From: Lampris incognitus
Lineage: Eukaryota; Chordata; Actinopteri; Lampriformes; Lampridae
Assembly: GCF_029633865.1 (NCBI RefSeq)
Contig: NC_079213.1
Span: 98,848,345 to 98,912,344, forward strand
Reading direction: 5' to 3'
DNA: 64,000 bases
This document shows positions 60,705 to 64,000 of this stretch, in pieces (within the stretch, counting starts at the first letter, position 1; each line of letters opens with the position of its first letter). A program made the translations under genes and the position numbers. The notes below the pieces were generated by a model. That model was not told the origin of the DNA. It did not search any database and saw nothing but the letters and a program-made list of their open reading frames with translations.

Positions 60705-61117
60705 TGTAACGACCACAGATTTGTAGACTCGCTAGCCTTTTGCTAAGGGGTCGGAACCTTTAGTCGACTGGTTAGCGTAGTCGCCCGTGGTGCGGGAGAC
60801 CCGGGTTCGCGTCCCGGCTGCGGCAGTTCGCGGCTGCCTCCCGAATTTGCTACATTGGTGTCAGAAGTGGGATGGTGAGACCGTGAGACCATCGGAAGCG
60901 CGTGCGCCCAGCGGCGTAAGGGTGCTGGTATGCTGAAGCGTGGGGACGCGCTTCCCGAAGGAGAGGAGAGGAGGGGGGGTAGTGTAACGACCATGAATGA
61001 GTAGACTGGCTGACGGGTCGGACCCTTTAGTCGACTGGTTAACGTAGTCGCCCGTGGTGGGGGCCGAGTTCGCGTCCCGGCTGCAGCGGTTCCCGGCTGC
61101 CCCCTGAATTCACTACA
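60705..61117 (+). mobile_element. TRIM-like miniature LTR retrotransposon, copy 2
   Basis: LTRs 60705-60854 and 60983-61117 start TGTAACGACCA and end GAATTTGCTACA/GAATTCACTACA. The 4-bp duplication TATT flanks it (60701-60704, 61118-61121). One base after the first LTR, TGGTGTCAGAAGTGGGAT (60856-60873) is complementary to the 3' end of a tRNA-Leu ending ATCCCACTTCTGACA-CCA. The purine tract GAAGGAGAGGAGAGGAGGGG (60957-60979) precedes the second LTR. A 6-bp hairpin GAAGCG/CGCTTC (60935-60954) lies in the 128-bp internal part. The LTR has an A-box TAGTCGACTGG and a B-box-like GGTTCGCGTCC about 40 bp apart. No protein is encoded. Confidence 0.8.
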
Positions 61118-61378
61118 TATTAAATGCTGAATAGCCACAACAGAGCGTGCTGGTCTGAGCTATGGGTGACCTGCAGCGGGACCCCTGCATGCTAGCGGGG
61201 AATTTTCAAGCATGAAGCATGATAGTGTGTGCGTGTGTGTGTGTGCGTGTGTGTGTGATTGGCTGAATGAGTGTATTTGGAGCCAGTGGTTAGACAGCAA
61301 ACACTACAGAACAAGCCTGCCTTTCACTAGTCAGGGTGCGGTAAAAATGTAGAGGTGAGGAAGAGTGTTTGGTCCAGG

Positions 61379-61379
<1 letters not shown>

Positions 61380-61462
<83 letters not shown>
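61380..61462 (+). repeat. (CT)n microsatellite
   Basis: Pure CT run of about 82 bp. Confidence 0.98.
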
Positions 61463-61465
<3 letters not shown>

Positions 61466-62167
61466 ACACAAAGCTGGTATTTTTCCACCTTTTTCTGGGG
61501 TGATATTTTTAGATGTTGTGGCCAAATGTGGAGCCTGATATGGGAGTTGTAAATCAACGTGCGCGCGTGCGCGAACGTGCACGCGTCACTCCAAATGTAG
61601 GTGCTCAGCTGCCCCCCCCCCCACTGCTCGCCCCAGGGGTCACCCCTGAGTGGGTCGGGTAGATAAATAAACACGGCAGTGACCAACATTTGGGAGAGTG
61701 GTAATGCATCCGGTACGACACTGAAACTCTGCTCTCTGTGTATCTCTCTCTCTTTTTACCCCTCCTCACCCCTCTCCCCTCTCCCCTCTCTCCCCTCTAC
61801 TCCTCTCTGAGATGTGTTTGTGAAGCCTCTGATAATGACTCCTATTTTCATCAGTTATGTCCCAGGCAACTCCTCGCTGTTTTCCCCGCGTAGCGGTATT
61901 GCATTGTCTGTGGTCTAGGTCACTGTTATATGTCTGACTCAGGCTTTGGGGGAAATTACACGAATTTATGTCGCCGCTTCGTACCACGTGACTGGTGACC
62001 CTTCAGAGTTCACTTTTTGTTTTGTTGTTGTTTGTCCTTAATAGTTTAGTGTGTAATCAAGCGTGTAACATCGTCACACTGTTAAACCAGAGCGACCAAG
62101 ACGATCGTGGATTTTCAAAGTTCAATAACTTTGTGGGGAAAAAAAAGATACAGACCTGCCGCTCCCT
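61463..62167. other. no gene seen
   Basis: No exon recognised; a GC-alternating stretch at about 61558-61585. Confidence 0.5.
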
Positions 62168-62168
62168 G

Positions 62169-62219
62169 AATTCACCTAAAATTGCATATATTTGCATTAA
62201 AATGAGTTTTAGGTGAATT
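62169..62219. repeat. hairpin with 13-bp perfect arms
   Basis: AATTCACCTAAAA (62169-62181) pairs with TTTTAGGTGAATT (62207-62219). Confidence 0.93.
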
Positions 62220-62816
62220 GCACAAAAAAAAGTTACGATAAGATCTAACTAAAACGACCATGAGCGGTCAAAATGGCCGCTGGTAATTTGCGCGTGATCG
62301 TGCGCGTCATGTCACAGTTTATGACGTGTGTTTCGGTGGCATCGTTTCCTTCGTGAGGTTCACTGCTCTGTCGTAGAAAAAAGGTGCGTTTTCCAGTGCA
62401 GAGTAATAGTTTAAATTTGATTTTTTTGATTATTGCCAACATGTCTGGTTACAGGCGCCGTTTCAGACGCACCATGACTACCACCGAGGCGTTGCAGTAT
62501 TTACAGGCATTGGACAGCGGCCGTTTTAAATCGTTTGAAAAATAGTATTAAAAGTTGCTTTGTAACATGTTTTAGTAATGTTTCTGGTGTTAGTTTTAAT
62601 GTTTATTCTGGTCGCAAGGGGGCGCTCTAGGTTAAAGTGTCGTAATTTGTGAGACATTCTTGGTTCGCGTTAAGCCCGGAAGTAGCGGAGTGAGAGAGGC
62701 GTTAGTAGCATGGATAGCCGACACGCTAGCAGATGTGTCGTCATGCAAAAGTTTCACTAAAGACTCCAAAACGCAGCTTCATGATATCTGAGTTTTTATT
62801 TTAAAACTTTACAGTT

Positions 62817-62930
62817 AAAATGTTAATTTTGGTGTCAGTTAGTTTCTTAACAGACATACTAACATATGTAATGCATTAATATCTCAATTGGGTATTTATC
62901 TTGACAGAATATAGAGTTTAAAAACCGTGG
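62817..62930 (+). repeat. direct repeat, left copy (pairs with 63176-63283)
   Basis: AAAATGTTAATTTTGGTGTC through GACAGAATATAGAGTTTAAA is found again at 63176-63283 with roughly 93% identity, 359 bp away. Confidence 0.93.
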
Positions 62931-63175
62931 CGCCCACGGTTGTTCTAGTAGTTTTAAAGTTCCGGTCGTTGTTTAGGACTGTTTCAATATTTATTTTCAG
63001 TTCTTTTTTTCTTTTTACATTTCACGTTTTATGGGCCTTGATACGTTTGTTAGAGCAGCAATATGTGTTTTCCGTTTTGTTTTTCAGGTAATATTTTCAC
63101 TTTTTCAATTTTGCTATCCAAGTTCGACCATGTCTCTCTAAAGTTTAAATTGTTTAAAAATAGTATTATAGTTGT

Positions 63176-63283
63176 TAAAATGTTAATTTTGGTGTCAGTC
63201 GTTTTCTAACAGACATACTAACATATGCAATGCATTAATATCTCAGTTGGGTATTTATCTTGACAGAATATAGAGTTTAAAAA
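63176..63283 (+). repeat. direct repeat, right copy
   Basis: Second copy of the 62817-62930 segment. Sequences outside the shared block diverge at AAAAACCG. Confidence 0.93.
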
Positions 63284-64000
63284 CCGACAGTCATTGTGAC
63301 CTCCCGTGGTCGTTCTAGGTAGGATTGAAATCCCGGCAGCGAAGGAAGAGGAGAGAACAGCGCTCTGCATCGATCTCTTTTCTCCTTCTGCCGTCTGTGT
63401 TCAGCCATTCACAGGGACGCGAATGAGCTTCATGTGTCGCTCCGCTGGCTCTCACAAGCCAGTGTGAGAATGCCAGCCAGCACAAACCCCATAACCTCTG
63501 GACTGAAACAGCACCCAACTAATACGTCCAAAGGCAAATAAATACAAGATACTCGATGCTAATTATTGTTTATTATTATTGTTGTTGTTGTTGTTATCTA
63601 GCTACGTTCCTTGTCCAAGATTTGAGTAACTCCATGCTATTATTTTATTCTCCCAATATTCTTCCAACTTTGATGTTCCCCATCATCTCACCCGGATCGG
63701 AATTAGAATTTGAAGTCCTTCTCCAGGTGTTTTTCGGGTCGTTTTGACCGGGCTCTGGAGATTTATGTTATGTGGTTTTCGCGACCCGTCGTATGTTGCC
63801 ATACGCACGCTGCAATTAAACAACAGGATGCCAGTAAGAATGCGCCAGTAGGAAAGAGTGGTCCAAATGGAGACGGACTGCTTGTGATTAATCTCTTTTA
63901 TTATCGCATTTGATTGCTTTCCTCTTGCCAAGGACACCGCTAATAGACTGAAAATATGAAAGTGTGAGATAGTTTTGGTGGATGTGGTCCCCTTAGTCAG

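Larger units (their letters stand above)
62240..63770 (+). mobile_element. possible decayed piggyBac-like element
   Basis: GAGCGGTCAAAATGGCCGCT near 62260 and GGGTCGTTTTGACCGGGC near 63738 resemble paired subterminal repeats. A 34-codon frame at 62441-62545 starts MSGYRRRFRRTMTTTEALQY, a basic start followed by a helix, as seen at some piggyBac-like transposase N-termini. No catalytic domain. Boundaries and identity are tentative. Confidence 0.3.

Overview
The window is nuclear DNA of a teleost fish. It contains spliced vertebrate genes with long introns packed with fish-type repeats: tRNA-headed SINEs, Tc1/mariner elements, L2/RTE/L1-type LINE fragments and very long (CA)n, (CT)n and (GA)n tracts. 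I see no bacterial, phage or CRISPR content. The exact species cannot be read from the sequence.

Three protein genes are supported. (1) 1563-5260, minus strand: the first five coding exons of ubxn6 (UBX-domain cofactor of the p97/VCP ATPase); the rest lies left of base 1. (2) 8659-24712, plus strand: a complete ten-exon uap1 gene (UDP-N-acetylglucosamine pyrophosphorylase). It encodes 505 aa, or 519 aa when an in-frame 42-nt cassette exon is included, matching the mammalian AGX1/AGX2 design. (3) 53804-53977, plus strand: the signal-peptide exon of ddr2 (discoidin-domain collagen-receptor kinase). Its next exon is not in the window, so that intron is over 10 kb. uap1 followed by ddr2 is the same order as on human chromosome 1q23, which supports both calls. 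ubxn6 and uap1 are head to head about 3.4 kb apart, and the gap is filled with LINE debris and a 99-bp hairpin. The roughly 28 kb between uap1 and the ddr2 exon holds no convincing protein gene and probably contains the ddr2 promoter and 5' non-coding exon(s).

The mobile DNA is the most informative part. A long tRNA-headed SINE ('SINE-A', about 430-500 bp) occurs 14 times plus two 3' fragments. Two copies are chimeras: a full SINE, then unique 3' flank taken from another SINE-A locus in this same window, then a second SINE 3' end. This is the signature of read-through transduction rescued by template switching. One source copy (41181-43343) was later hit by an intact DD36E Tc1/mariner element and by a 448-bp hAT-type MITE with a perfect 8-bp target duplication. 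Two 413-bp elements (32914-33326 and 60705-61117) look like miniature LTR retrotransposons (TRIM-like). They have TG...CA direct repeats, 4-bp target duplications, an 18-nt primer-binding site matching the 3' end of tRNA-Leu, a purine tract, and tRNA-like A/B promoter boxes inside the LTRs. Other structures are a Tc1-derived foldback with two 535-bp arms just upstream of the ddr2 exon, and arrays of near-perfect hairpins at 35.7-35.9 kb and 54.6-55.2 kb.
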